Positions 1 to 11,042 of a stretch of 64,000 nt of DNA are shown here, in pieces. Source of the DNA: Leptodactylus fallax. Its lineage: Eukaryota > Chordata > Amphibia > Anura > Leptodactylidae. The notes beneath the pieces were generated by a model. The model made no database searches, was not told where the DNA came from, and saw only the letters and a list, made by a program, of their open reading frames with translations. Every line of letters begins with the position of its first letter. The stretch's first letter is position 1. The DNA is taken from contig CAMRHE010001094.1 in assembly GCA_947044405.1 (NCBI GenBank), forward strand, positions 82,501 through 146,500. Reading direction: 5' to 3'. Made by a program: the position numbers and the translations under genes.

Positions 1-165
1 ACTGGATGATGTTGAGATCAGGGCTATATCTGTGGGGGCCATATTATCACCCCCAGGACTCCTCCTCCAAAGGGCAAAGGTCACACCAAATATTGATGCG
101 ATTTACATTTCTCTTTTCTTCATTCCTCTCATTTTGGTCATCGACAAAAAGTATTCTTATGTCCA
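1..165 (-). mobile_element. Tc1-like transposon remnant, cut by window edge
   Basis: The sequence closely matches 61187-61330 (shared GATGTTGAG, GGGCTATATC, GGACTCCTCCTCCAAAG and GGTCACACCAAAT). On the minus strand of the longer copy the reading resembles the end of a Tc1 transposase, so this is a second fragment of the same family. It continues beyond position 1. Confidence 0.55.
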
Positions 166-957
166 GCATTATTTTCCCACTTGTCTAAAACTCTTGCACA
201 GTACTGTATATGATAACTCCAAAATACACTGCGTGATGTGTGAACAGACCCTTATCCGGGGGTCAAACAGGGAGGGATTGCAGTGGGCTAGTTGCGGAGA
301 GACACAGCACACCTCTTGCGTCACACCAGGAGTGCACCAATTATTGGTAACCCCTACTCTATGGCACTTACTTGGATCCACTGGGGTCTTGATACCTGGA
401 GAATACATGCCAAATGAACATATAGAAGTTTCTTGCACAATCATCCCATTCTGGAGTGAAAGCAAAGTACAACCTGCAATACCAACCCTGCGAAAAAAAT
501 TCAGAAAGATCAAAACAAAGTAAGTATTCCACAAAACTAAAATGTGAAGACACGCAACTGGTCAAAATAACCCAAAATAGGGTTAGATGCAAAGAAAACA
601 AAAGGTGAAAAATAAGGATCTTTCCCTTTACAAGGAGAAGTTTAGCCAACTCCTAAAACACTCCTGCTGATCAGCTGATTGAAGGGGCGGAGCATACATA
701 CCTTTGTTTACCAGGCACAGCGCTGTGATTTTGATAGTGGCTGTGTCTGGTACTGCAGTTCATTTCCATTCAAGTGAATGGGGGTTAGCGGTAATACCAA
801 TTTGATATAGAGAAAAAAATAAGAAAAAATGGAGCAATAAAAATAAACCTAGCAGGCACTGCCAATATAAAATGTATGGAGCAGTGCTTGCGAAAAAAAA
901 AAAAATAAAAAATGAAGGTTAGAGCATCAATACCATTGTCATGGGAAATATATTTAC
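166..957. other. Intron sequence, no exon recognised
   Basis: AT-rich intron left of the last exon seen. The open frames on both strands are short and match nothing known to me. No splice-bounded FN3, transmembrane or phosphatase segment was found. Confidence 0.5.
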
Positions 958-1171
958 CAGTATGTTGTTGAAGGTTGCAGGGGTCCATTTCGATAAGGTG
1001 AGTTCACAGTAGAATCATCTCCGATAGTCACTGTTTGAGTAGCTGTGCGAAGTGATCTCTTCGTTTTGCCCCCTGGGTATATGATCTTTGCCACATACGT
1101 ACTGGAGCTCTTACTCTTCACATCATTGTAGGTCTTTATCAGATCATTTGACGTTGGTTTTTCACCTTCAA
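958..1171 (-). CDS. ptprj-like: Membrane-proximal exon, second half of juxtamembrane domain
   Basis: 214 nt, acceptor TTGTTTCAG, donor GTAAAT. It enters in phase 1 and leaves in phase 2, the first change of phase in the gene. It encodes EGEKPTSNDLIKTYNDVKS, SSSTYVAKIIYPGG, and NGPLQPSTTY at the end, like the NGKLEPLGSY motif of PTPRJ. The remaining residues before the transmembrane helix, and the cytoplasmic phosphatase, must lie left of the window; none is visible in 1-957. Confidence 0.88.
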
Positions 1172-2593
1172 CTGAAACAAAAAATAGTTGTAAAATGTCA
1201 TATGTGCTACAGTATATGATACTATCATATATCATAGGCTAAAAGATTGTCCAATTGTAAAGAAAATGTTAAGGTTTCTATGGCAGGCTACACCTATAGC
1301 ATACTTTATATAGAAGTAATGTCACCACACAGTAAACTTTAGTAACACTGCAATATATAGTAATGCTATATAGCAACACTACTTTATATTGCAAACAGTT
1401 AAAGGGGTTATGCCACGAGGAATATTTATCCTTTATCCATAGGACAGAGAATAATTATCTGAACGGTGGGGGTCTCAGAATTCAGACCCCCACCGTTCAG
1501 ATATAATCCTTAGAACCGCGGTGTTCTTCTCCCATTGTGCATTCATCTTGACTGCAGCCAGACTGAATATGGGCATGCCACTTGGTGGATGACACTCTCA
1601 TTCTCTTCAATGGGAGCACTGAAGATAGCGGAGTACTGTACTTTGACTAGGTGCTCCCACTGACGTGAATGGGAGTGTGGATACATCCGGCCACCAGGGG
1701 GCTTGTTGTGGATCCTCCTTCCTCCTCATAGATACTGTATATTCCCATCACACAAAGTGCTCAGCACTCACTACACAAAAGTAGCTGTGGTGTCTTCATT
1801 CTCAGGACTAGTGATGGCATATCGCAGTTAGACAGACTCACACAGGTGGTATTTTTCTGCCCCTCATTCACTTCAATGGGAGTTATCAGGCAAAATCCGC
1901 CTGAAGAACAAGCTCGATGGTTAGGAAAAAAAAAAATCAGTATCTACCTTTCATTGAAATGAATGGGAGGCAGAGTTTGGGTGGAATTTGGAACAGATTT
2001 TGAGGCAGAATGAGCCTCAAATTCGGTACCAAATTCAGCCATGTGAACATACCCTAAATGATATAATTCTGGCTACCTACAGCCAACACTAGGGGGAGTC
2101 ACTACATACAGACAACAGGAGATGTATAAATACATACACAGTCAGCTCCCACTAGTGGTCACAGACACATCTTACCACTCATCCGGTTATAACACGGCTG
2201 TTCTTATATAGAGAATCGGGGCATTTCTGTGCTAAGTATGGCAACATGAAGCCAACACTGGCAAAATTTTTGTTTAAAAGTGTGTAGGCAATGATGTAAG
2301 TCTGATGTCTGACACCAACCCCCATGTATGCACCAACAAAATATCTATTGTCATGGAGGGCGACCAAAGGGTGAAAAAAACAATCAGTTCATTGTCAAGC
2401 CAGACTTATAGCCAGGGGCATACATATATGGTTTTACAAGGTTTTTTTAATGTATTTGCCAACAAATAAAATATTTTACATACCACCTTCCAGATTAGAG
2501 AATATCTACAGCTGCAGTAAGTTGTGGCCCTATATGAAGACCCATGTGAGTCTGTACAGTATAGAGAAAAAGCTTCTAGAACAGATTTCTTAC
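1172..2593. other. Intron with dispersed repeats
   Basis: Holds a perfect hairpin at 1457-1501 (19-bp arms around CAGAATTC) and a repeat with AATGGGAG boxes at 1800-2055, ending GTGAACATACCCTAAA, also seen at 26050 and 44520. No coding signal is seen. Confidence 0.5.
1457..1501. repeat. Perfect inverted repeat, 19-bp arms
   Basis: ATCTGAACGGTGGGGGTCT is followed eight bases later by its exact reverse complement. It lies in a common frog-type repeat ending in CCCCCACCGTT, and is probably the core of a MITE. Confidence 0.8.
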
Positions 2594-2731
2594 CATCTAC
2601 GTCTGATACAATTACAGCATACGCTTCTATAGGTCCATTAGTAGCATCAAACTCTTCAAAAGTAAACACGAAGGAAAAAGGGGAAGGGGGCTTTACGGTG
2701 GCAACTGTAGAAATGGTTGGGGAAGGAGGTG
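2594..2731 (-). CDS. ptprj-like: Membrane-proximal exon, first half of juxtamembrane domain
   Basis: 138 nt, acceptor TTTTTCAG, donor GTAAGA, phases 1-1. It encodes PPSPTISTVATVKPPSPFSF, then VFTFEEFDATNGPIEAYAVI and VSDVD. The core EEFDATNGPIEAYAVI matches the PTPRJ/PTPRB juxtamembrane domain, which ends in a GPI-AYAV-type strand. The proline-rich start is the hinge after the cysteine domain. Confidence 0.9.
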
Positions 2732-2879
2732 CTGAAAAAGAAGAGAGAAAATATTAGGGTATTATATCTGCTTTTTGAAGATTACTACAGGGTATATCAT
2801 ATCTTATATACTGTATGGAAATTTAGGTGTAATGCTGGGTTCCCGTCTGCTTTGAAGTCTAAGTTCGGAGACTGTCATT

Positions 2880-2950
2880 GCGTCCTTTTGAAATCACCAG
2901 ATGGAAAAGTCCTGTAAGCCTGACTTTTTCATCTGGTGATTTCAGTAAAA
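2880..2950. repeat. Short foldback, GAAATCACCAGATG arms
   Basis: GAAATCACCAGATGGAAAAG at 2890 is mirrored by CTTTTTCATCTGGTGATTTC ending near 2944, with a short loop. It is most likely a small MITE in the intron between exons 3950-4234 and 2594-2731. Confidence 0.7.
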
Positions 2951-3379
2951 AAAAAATGGACACACAATGGACCCAATTATAGTCAATGGCGTCCCTCGGG
3001 CTCCGTTTGTGTCCCTTATACAATGGATCCAATGGTGTCCATTTTTCTATTTTTCTGGTCCTCCGACAGAAAAAGAACAGAAAGACATACATAGGTGTGT
3101 GCATTCTGTAATGTTAGAAGTCCTACACTTGTCATGTTATTTCCCATGTTCCCAATGGTTTGTTAATGTTCATTACTCAATCCAGTATATTAGCATAAAG
3201 GATTAAAAGGGGGAGAAACATGCCATTTATTTTTTTTTGTTAGAAACAGTGCTACATCTGTCCTGTGATTATTTGTGGTATTGCAGCTGAGCCCCATTGA
3301 AGTGAATGGGGCTGAGCTGTAATACCATACACAAGGACTCACATTGTACATGAACCAATAACAGCCAGACATATATGGC

Positions 3380-3900
3380 GGCAACCAGGTGTTAGGGTAT
3401 ACTTATTTATTAAGGCCATCATTCGCTATGCTCCATAGTTATGAGCAGCTGTGCAGATGTCGCAGAGTTACGGACCCCATAGACTATAATGGGGTCCATG
3501 TGGTTTCCGCTCGAAACATGCGGAGAGGAAAGTGCTGCTTGCAGCACTTTCCTCTCCGCATATTTCATGCAGAAGCCGAGCGGAAATCACATGGACCCCA
3601 TTATAGTCTATGGGGTCCGCAGGTTTCCTTAGGTAAACCACTTTTCCATGCGTATAGGTTTCCGTTCAGGGGGTCCCCAAGCGGACTCCCCCGAACAGAA
3701 ACCTGAACGCAGATGTGAACCAGCCCTGAATCTGACTTTCTGCAGCAGGATAAATTGCCGCAGTGAAATATCTTATCATAGAAGACAGAAACCAATGAAA
3801 GCCATTAAAAAAAAACATTTTTCAATAATATCCCATTGGATTTTGTTGTCTTCTGTGATAAGATATCATTCTGCAGCAATTTATCGCGCTAACTCTGTTA
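3380..3900. repeat. Cluster of palindromic MITE sequence
   Basis: Two adjoining foldbacks. The first (3473-3619) has arms of about 70 bp beginning ACCCCATAGACTATAATGGG and centred on a near-perfect hairpin at 3518-3561. The second (3738-3893) pairs TCTGCAGCAGGATAAATTGC with its inverse around 3885. The 3660-3730 part resembles the GGTTTCCGTTC repeats at 12330 and 58660. All is intronic. Confidence 0.75.
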
Positions 3901-3949
3901 CATGTGTAGATTCATCCATACATGATGAGGATTTAGAGAGCTGACTTAC

Positions 3950-4234
3950 GTCCGTAACTGGTTATGCATGACTTCTGCACCACGGTACTGGATTTGCCGC
4001 ATGAAGACAGAGTAGTCATATTGATATTATAGTTCGTGTGGAAACTTAACCCTTCCATAGTATAATTTTGTTGACAAGGTCCAGGCTGAACAGTACGATT
4101 ACTAGAGATAGCAGCGTTGTTGGTTGCTACGAATGAGAAGCCGGTATATAGTCCTTGTGGACAATTCCATGTGAAATAGATAGATGGTGAATTCAGGTGC
4201 CCAGTGCAGTTGAAATCGGACACAGCCTGTGGAA
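3950..4234 (-). CDS. ptprj-like: Membrane-proximal cysteine-rich FN3-like exon
   Basis: 285 nt between TTTTAG and GTAAGT, phases 1-1, 95 codons. It starts VPQAVSDFNC and has five cysteines (DFNC, TWNCPQG, GPCQQNY, LSSCGK, KSCITSYG) with TNYNINMTTLSSCGK near the end. PTPRJ has the same arrangement (FDC, WTCPPG, SCGK, NTC), which is the main basis for the gene name. It is single copy, in contrast to A, B and C. Confidence 0.9.
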
Positions 4235-4354
4235 CTAAAACCAAGACATTTTTTAACAACATTGCGTAATATAGAAGTCGCCCTGTAATACATTATATGC
4301 AAAAGAGAAAGTGTCCAAAAATCCCAACCTACGTTCCAGACCTATTTAATATAC

Positions 4355-4860
4355 ACACATCATACATAACATTACAACCACCTGTTTAATACTGTGAGTG
4401 CCACCAAAACAGCTCTGACCCATCAGAGGATGTCCAGTGGTATCTGCACCTTTGAGTCCTATAAATTGTGAGCTGCGACCTCCATGTTTTTCCAGCACAT
4501 TGCACAGATACTGAATAGCAATGAAACTTGCGGAATTTAGAGCCAAGTCATCATCTTGATCTCTTTGTCATGTTCCTCAAACCTTCCCTGAGCAATTTTT
4601 GCAGTATGACAGGGTGGATTATTCTACTAAAAGAGTCCGCTGCCCATAGGGGGCACGGCTGTGATGACAGGGAGTAATTGGTCTGTACAATATTTAGGCA
4701 GCTGGTACCTGTAACTGGAACATCCACATGATGCCAGAACCCAACGTTTCCCTGCACAACATTGCCCAGAGCATAGCCCATTGGGGTATTCTGGAAAAAT
4801 AGGTTTATACTCTCTAACAGGTTGGTCTTAGAATATTGCACCAATGCAGCCAGACTCAGT
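4355..4860 (-). mobile_element. Degenerate Tc1-like transposon, 3' half
   Basis: On the minus strand the sequence follows the end of a common fish/frog Tc1 family: GTTTGAGGAACATGACAAAG, then ATGGGTCAGAGCTGTTTTGG, and the terminal GGTGGTTGTAATGTTATG. The transposase C-terminal part is broken by several stops and frame changes, and the 5' half is absent. It lies in the intron between A9 and the cysteine-rich exon. Confidence 0.75.
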
Positions 4861-5628
4861 CCACTTAGCTTTACTTACTTTATGAAGCCTGGGGCGGACA
4901 GACATGGATTTGGATCACTAAACCACTGGTGCATAAGTATAGACTGATGGTTTAGTGTCCCCCAAACCTGCTAACAGGTTCCCTCTAAAGAGTTTTTCCA
5001 GGCTAAATATATATATAACCTAACCTTTGAATAGAATCATCAACATGAGAGCAGCGGGGGTCAGATGCCCCACACCCCCACTGATCAGCTGTTCTCAGCA
5101 GACGGTACAGAGAGAATGGAGCAGGGAACAAAAGGCTCTGATCTCTGTGTAATGGACAATCCGGGTTACTGCAGTTCTGCTCCCATTCACTTGAATCAGA
5201 GCTGATCTGCCGTGACTCACCTTGGCTGAGAACAGCTGATCGGTGGGGGAGCTGAGTGTTAAACCCTCTCTGATTTGAACTGATGACCTATCCAAAGAAT
5301 TATCAATAGATTTAACCCAGAAAAAACCCTTTAACAGTAGGTACCGAAACAGATGACTATGGCTACCTCTCTATTTTCTTTTCTTGTATGGTTTATATGG
5401 TCATGTATATGTCTGACGTGAGCGAGCACTTCTTAAGAAAATAAATGATAGACTTATGTCATCACTGTCATATTGTAAGTAGTAAAATAGCCGTGAAACT
5501 GAGGAAGAGAAGGGGCAGGATGTAAATGTTTCTACCACATTTCTGTAAAAATAAATTTAGGTAAAAAACATTTACCATCATATACAGTACAACAAACAAC
5601 TAGCAAACTCTGAACTCAGTTTTATTAC
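4861..5628. other. Intron with dispersed CTGATCAGCTGTT repeat
   Basis: 5030-5300 belongs to a dispersed family with the landmarks CCCCCACTGATCAGCTGTT and CAGAGAATGGAGCAGG, also seen near 22540, 35600, 57840 and 58220. No coding signal. Confidence 0.5.
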
Positions 5629-5904
5629 CTGTGCAGGTAGATATTGACCCCGGGTCTGATTCAGTGCTGTTATCGGCCGCTCTTGTATATACCATGAATG
5701 TATAGGATTCTCCTGGGGTCAGATTCATTATTGTAGCTGATCCATTTGTCACTATTGTATTATATAACATTGTGGATGATGAGGTGACATTGGTCTGGAC
5801 TCTGTAGCTGTAAGACGGCTGATACTCATCAGGGTTACTCCACGTCAGAGACGCAGAAGATGAGGTCACGGCGCCGAACTGCAGAGATTTCACCGACATT
5901 GGCT
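5629..5904 (-). CDS. ptprj-like: FN3 exon A9
   Basis: Last type-A exon, 276 nt, acceptor CTTCAG, donor GTAATA. QFGAV with SSSASLTWSNPDEYQPSYSY, MNLTPGESYTF and DPGSISTCTG. It splices in frame to 3950-4234 (codon G|TT). In human PTPRJ the equivalent FN3 also precedes the cysteine-rich membrane-proximal domain, so position and sequence agree. Confidence 0.92.
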
Positions 5905-5999
5905 CTGAAGATTAAAAAAAAAAAGTAAGAAATGGTTTTCTTTAAAGAAAGATATAGCAAGGAAATCAATTGACATTCATTTTGCAAATAAAAACCTAC

Positions 6000-6266
6000 T
6001 TGTATAGACAAATGTGCTGACAGGTGAGCTCAGATACCTCCGGACTCCGACTGTCACCACAGTAATGGTGTAGTAAGTCCCTGATTTCAGGTTTTTAAGG
6101 ATGACGCTCGTTGTGTTACTTGTCACAAACGAAGTGCCTGAAGAATTCCTATAGTATATATAATAGGACTTATCCACACCGGCCATATTTACTGGCTCCA
6201 TCCAAGATAATGTCAGGCTGTTTGTCCCAAGTGTAGTAAACGTTAAGTTTGCTGGTGGAGTTGGAT
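6000..6266 (-). CDS. ptprj-like: FN3 exon B8 (divergent)
   Basis: Type B, 267 nt, TACACAG acceptor, GTAGGT donor. Differences run through the exon: ANLTFTTLGTNSLTLSW, KSYYIYYRNSSGTSFVTSN, VILKNLKSGTYYTITVV, GVRRYLSSPVSTF. With C8 and A9 it forms the last triplet before the membrane-proximal block, and this triplet may keep the pre-expansion sequence best. Confidence 0.9.
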
Positions 6267-6381
6267 CTGTGTATAAATATAAGATGATGGACAACTATAT
6301 AACATTACACACGTGGAACAATGTAGCAGAGATCACTAAAAATGTATCTGCTTGTGAAATACTGAGTCAGATAATACTCAC

Positions 6382-6633
6382 CCGTGGCCTCTGTCACCGT
6401 CGTAGATGTCTCGCTGCAGCTCCCACTGACCGTCTGTACAGTGACATTATATTCTCTGCCTGGTAGTAATCCTGTGACATTCACTTGTGTCGTATTAGTC
6501 TGTGTGATGTTAGTGACGGCTCCTGTTACACTGACTATATAATAATCTATATTTCCTCCTGGTATCTCCCACCTAATCCCAAGAGTATGAACTGAATCGT
6601 ACTTGGTCACCGTGATGCCGACAGCATTTGGAA
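6382..6633 (-). CDS. ptprj-like: FN3 exon C8 (chimeric)
   Basis: Type C, 252 nt, acceptor TTTTTAG, donor GTGAGT. The first third is unlike any other C exon (PNAVGITVTKYDSVHTLGIRWE), while the last two thirds from GAVTNITQTNTTQVNVTG onward are nearly identical to them (SGSCSETSTTVTEAT). A conversion tract covering only the 3' part is the simplest explanation. It ends in G instead of T, so the next codon is Asp (DPTPP). Confidence 0.9.
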
Positions 6634-7470
6634 CTAAAAAATAAAAAACAAAAAGTCTCCTTTAAATTATTCTCACATGTTAGATAAAAAAAAAAATCCC
6701 GTTTAAAGGTATTGTATGCTTATTTTTAACTAATTAAGATATACCTAAACTCAATAAAATTTTTAATAATTTATTAGTGCAGATAAACAGTAAAGTTTGC
6801 AATATTTTATTAACGAAAAAAATTTTTCCAGCACTGATCACTGTTTCTGAAGTCATTGATCAAATTCATACTCTGGAGTCCATACACAGCTACAGCAGTA
6901 GCCACTGAAATCTATGGAGAGGGGAGGTGGAGGAGGACGAGAAACAAGGGCAAAGAGATAGTTAGATGTGCGGATAAATTCTACAAAGCATTTTATGTAA
7001 CCACAGAGCTGGGTAAGGTTTCACCTGAAAATCCAACACTCTGGTGAGAGCGGAGAAAGAAGCATTTTTCTTTCGCAAAATAGATTACAAAGTTTACCAT
7101 TTTCTCCTGTACTATCCATTTAGGAAATATATGATAAAGGTAAGCTTTAGAAATCTGAAAAAAAGCCCTTTTTCTAATTTGCTTTCAATTTCTGGTGCTA
7201 TCTTTTTCTTTATATGATTTGGGAGGGCGGGCATTGCTGCAACTTTTTATCCCACCTTTTTGCTTCTTTACAGGAATCTGAATATTAAAAAAAATAAAAT
7301 AATAATAAATAAAAAATCAGAAAACGAATTTATTGTCTGAATTTCTCTTTTTCTGAATTAGTTTTCTTATATTTAGGTTCCTGCAGTAAAGGCGAAAAAA
7401 AAAAAAAAAATCCAATGGCTATTGCAGCAGAACAAGCACAAATTGACTGATGTAAATGATTGTTGTGGGC
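6634..7470. other. Intron, no feature recognised
   Basis: AT-rich, with several A runs of 8-15 bases (7281-7315, 7396-7411). Short open frames look like chance. Confidence 0.5.
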
Positions 7471-7474
7471 ACGC

Positions 7475-7803
7475 TTAGGCTCTGTTCAGATCACGGTTTT
7501 CACATTCGTTTAAAAGATGTAAAAAATGGACGGCCATTTGTTTACATAGGTATCAAGGTTAAAAAAAAAAAAAAAGGGATCTGTTTCTGTCAGTTTTTCT
7601 TTTTTGGACGGACACAAAAATATGGTACACTACGTTTTTGTGTCCTTCAAGAAATATGGACATAAACGGATCTATTTTTTTTACCAAACACTGATGTCTA
7701 TGTAAACGGATGACTATCCTTTTAATTTGCTTACGTCTGTTTTTTGCATCCGTTAAATGGATGTGCTAAATGGATGTAAAAAATGTGATCTGAATGGAGC
7801 CCT
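7475..7803. repeat. MITE with inverted ends (GGCTCTGTTCAGATCAC)
   Basis: TAGGCTCTGTTCAGATCAC at the left end is mirrored by GTGATCTGAATGGAGCCCTA at the right. The interior has paired AATGGATGT/ACATCCGTT-like boxes. No coding capacity; a typical non-autonomous DNA transposon. Confidence 0.75.
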
Positions 7804-7896
7804 AGTGATATTTTCAACAGTCACACTGCAGGTAAAAGGAGGATGAGAAGGACATACTGTAAGGGTGGTCAGACTGGTGGAGACAGCTTAAAGGGA

Positions 7897-8583
7897 ATCT
7901 ATCATTGGGGAAACGTGTTTTTAACTGAAGCCACGTTGGAATAGCCTCTATAAAGGCTATTCTACTCCTACCTTCTCCTCGCTCGTTTATCCAAAAAAGT
8001 GTTTTATTCGCATATGCAAATGATGCTCAGGGAGTACAGGGGGCGTTCCCCCTGTCCTCTGAGCACACCATCGTCACATCCCCGCAAGACCACCTCCAGC
8101 GCTGCATCTTCACGCCCCCTGCATCTTTGGCTCCTTCACTGCGTAAGCAGCCGACGCTGTGTTCTTCTGTATCGAAATCCCGCGCATGCGCAGTCGGCCC
8201 TGCCGCTTCGGGTTCAGGCAGAACTGACTGCGCATGCTTCGTCAGCCATTTTTCTTTTGTTTCTTACATGAGCGTACTGCGCAGTATGCTCGTGTAGGAA
8301 ATGAAAGAAAAATGGCCGACGGACCATGCGCTGTTGGCTTTGCCTGAACCCGAAGTGGCAGGGCCGACATGCACATGTGCGCTGTGAAATGAAGAGGAAG
8401 ATCAGAAGATGCAGGGGGCGTGAAGAAGCAGCGCTGGAGGTGACGTTGCGGGAATGACGATGGTGTGCTCGGCGCACAGGGGGGGAATGCCCCCTGGGCA
8501 TCATTTGCCTATGCAAATAAAACGCTTTTTTGGACAAACGGCGGCGAGGAGAAGAGAAATAAAGGTTTCCCCAATGATAGAAT
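7897..8583. repeat. Large foldback element, ~300-bp arms
   Basis: ATCTATCATTGGGGAAAC at 7897 is mirrored by GTTTCCCCAATGATAGA at 8567-8583. The arms stay complementary for about 300 bp (for example CTCCAGCGCTGC against GCAGCGCTGGAG, and CGCCCCCTGCATCTT against its inverse) to a centre near 8275. A long hairpin-forming MITE with a GC-rich interior. Confidence 0.8.
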
Positions 8584-8830
8584 TACCGTATTTTTCGGAC
8601 TATAAGATGCACTGGACCATAAACGCACCTAGGTTTTAGAGGAGGAAAAGAAGAGGAAAAAAAAATTTTGAAGCAAAAAATGTGGTAAAATATTTAAATA
8701 TATGGGAGTTGTAGTTTTGCAACAGCTGCAAGGCAAGGCCACATTGACCGGTGACCCTGCAGCTGTACGGGGATGCATAGGGCGTCTTTTTTTGCGGGGC
8801 CAGGTGTACTTTTTAGATATACCATTTTGG
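8584..8830. repeat. Dispersed repeat with CCGTATTTTTCGGACTATAA end
   Basis: Begins TTACCGTATTTTTCGGACTA, the recognisable end of a repeat common in fish and frog genomes, directly joined to the foldback at 8583. The other end was not found. Confidence 0.5.
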
Positions 8831-9301
8831 GGAATGTTTATTGCTTTGATCACTTTTTATTGAAATCAGAGGCAGAACAGTGAAAAAAAACGGCAGTTCA
8901 GCACTTTTGATTTTTTTTTCCCGCTACAACATTCGCCCTAAGGGAAAAATATTTTTATAAGTTTGTAGACCGGGCATTTTCGGACACAGGGATACCTAAG
9001 GTGTATGTGTTTCACATAGTAGTTTTCTACTTTTATATGTATTCTAGGGAAAGGGGGGTGATTTAGAACTTTTATTTATTTATTTATTTTTCTATATTTT
9101 TTTTTTAAAGTTTTTTTTTTTTTTTTTTTACTATATTATTTGCCCCCCTAGGGGGCATGAACCTGCAATCACTTGATTACAAGTCCCATAGACTGCAATA
9201 CTGGGAGATTCTGTACATTACTATTGCGGCTGGTCATAGAACAATTTATAGAACAAAGGTGTTCTATAAATTGCTAGTTTCAGTAGGTCTGTCATCCTCA
9301 C
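8831..9301. other. Intron, T-rich
   Basis: Contains TTTA repeats and a poly-T run at 9111-9130. Nothing else seen. Confidence 0.5.
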
Positions 9302-9577
9302 CTGTGCAGGTAGATAGTGACACCGGGTCTGATTCAGTGCTGTTATCGGCCGCTCTTGTATATACCATGAATGTATAGGTTTCTCCTGGGGTCAGATTCT
9401 CTATTGTAGCTGATCCACTTATCATTGTTGTATTATATAACATTGTGGATGATGAGGTGACATTGGTCTGGACTCTGTAGGAGTAAGACGGCTGATACTC
9501 ATCAGGGATACTCCACATCAGAGACACAGAAGATGAGGTCACGGCGCCGAAATGCAGAGATTTCACTGGCAATGGCT
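9302..9577 (-). CDS. ptprj-like: FN3 exon A8
   Basis: Type A, 276 nt, acceptor TTTCAG, donor GTGAGG. HFGAV with SLMWSIPDEYQPSYSY, and MISGSATIENLTPG, which loses the NGS sequon kept by the other A exons. The intron 30-50 bp upstream carries ATCCAGTGTTACC, the sequence that is amplified as a minisatellite next to A4. Confidence 0.9.
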
Positions 9578-10123
9578 CTGAAATAAAATTAAAAAAAAAA
9601 AAAAAACATCCAGTGTTACCGAAGAAATTGCAACATGCACTATTATTAGTTATAACAGATAATCTCTTTCTGAATATTTTATTGTCTTGTTAGGCTAAGG
9701 CTCCACGTAGCGGACCACAGTAAAAAAGTCCCTAAGGGGGCGGCATCTGGGTGAACTCGTTTGGACCAAACACGTCCAAAACAAAACTGCTATTATTATA
9801 CTGTGGGGTCTCCGGTGCAGTTCCCTGTTCTCTTCGGTGCTTCTGTCTGACGTAAGAGACCACTGTGTCAGGACACCGACGTGACCCCTGAGACCCAATC
9901 AGCGGTTGCTGACGTCAGGCAGAAGAGCCAAAGAGAATAGGGAGTCGTCCTTGACTCCATGGAAGGTGAATAACATTTTTTTATGTTTGATCACCTCTCC
10001 TGGGCCTCCACTTATTATACTCTGGGGTCTGAAGAGACTACAGAGTATAATAATAGCTCGTGAGTGGCGAACCCCAAAAACTTCAGGTTCGGCTGAACCT
10101 GAATTTTTGGAAAATTCTTTGGG

Positions 10124-10459
10124 GCCACTATGGGATACTATACTCTGTGGAGGGGCCAATATGGGATTTATACTATATGAAGGGGCCAATATGGGTCATT
10201 ATACTGTGTGGAGAGGCCACTATGGGACATTATACTGTGTGGAGAGGCCACTATGGGACATTATACTGTGTGGAGGGGCCACTATGGGACATTATACTGT
10301 GTGGAGGGGCCACTATGGGACATTATACTGTGTGGAGGGGCCACTATGGAATATTATACTGTGTGGAGGGGCTACTATGGGACATTATACTGTGTGGAGG
10401 GGCCACTATGGGACATTATACTGTGTGGAGGGGCCACTATGGGACATTATTCTGTATGA
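10124..10459 (+). repeat. 31-bp minisatellite, about 11 copies
   Basis: Unit GGCCACTATGGGACATTATA followed by CTGTGTGGAGG, period 31. Early copies are diverged (CCAATATGGG), later ones nearly identical. Because 31 is not a multiple of 3, all three frames stay open, which explains several overlapping open frames here; none is a gene. Confidence 0.92.
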
Positions 10460-11042
10460 TGTGTGTTCTTTTTCCAATAAAAATGCATGCATTTTTGTGC
10501 AAAAATGCACCATGTGAACACAGCTTTATAAGTAAGTGAACGTACCAGTGGCCTAGAAATATAGCTGCATCCAGATCCATAGGGTGTTACCACCATAAGA
10601 CTGCTGCCATACGGTGCTCCTGGACACATTTACCACTAATTGGGGGCTGCACATGGACTTTCATTGCTTCTAATGGAAAACTACAGATGCGTCCCAGGAA
10701 ACAGCAGTAAATGCATGCGTCCAGAAGCATCTGGTGGCAGCACTTCTGTGTTATGGTTTGTGGTATATGACTTTAGTATAGGGGGCGTCAGCCTAACCAT
10801 TATTGCTCGGCACTCCGAGTACCTCATCTTTGATTTTTTTAATTTAAATCGGCACGCCGAACAAAAAAAGTTGCCGACCCCTGCTCTATGCTGTGCTGTG
10901 TGTAAACCTATTACCAGCAAACAAAAAAAAAGCTAACGAAAAACAAATATTAGATGGCAATTACTTCCTGAATATATTCTAATACATAGAAACAAATAAC
11001 TAATCACACACTGCAGTGATCATACAGGAAATATAAACCTAC
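10460..11042. other. Intron, no gene
   Basis: Low-copy-looking sequence with short chance frames. The last 28 bp before B7 are shared with the intron next to B5. Confidence 0.45.

Noticed and set aside
368..649. Hydrophobic minus-strand frame as the transmembrane exon of the receptor
   Set aside because: No acceptor in the right phase precedes it, and the residues do not continue the juxtamembrane domain. The true exon is probably outside the window.
9906..10539. Open frames with repeated GHYTVWRGHYG-type sequence
   Set aside because: Product of a 31-bp tandem repeat open in all frames; no independent support.
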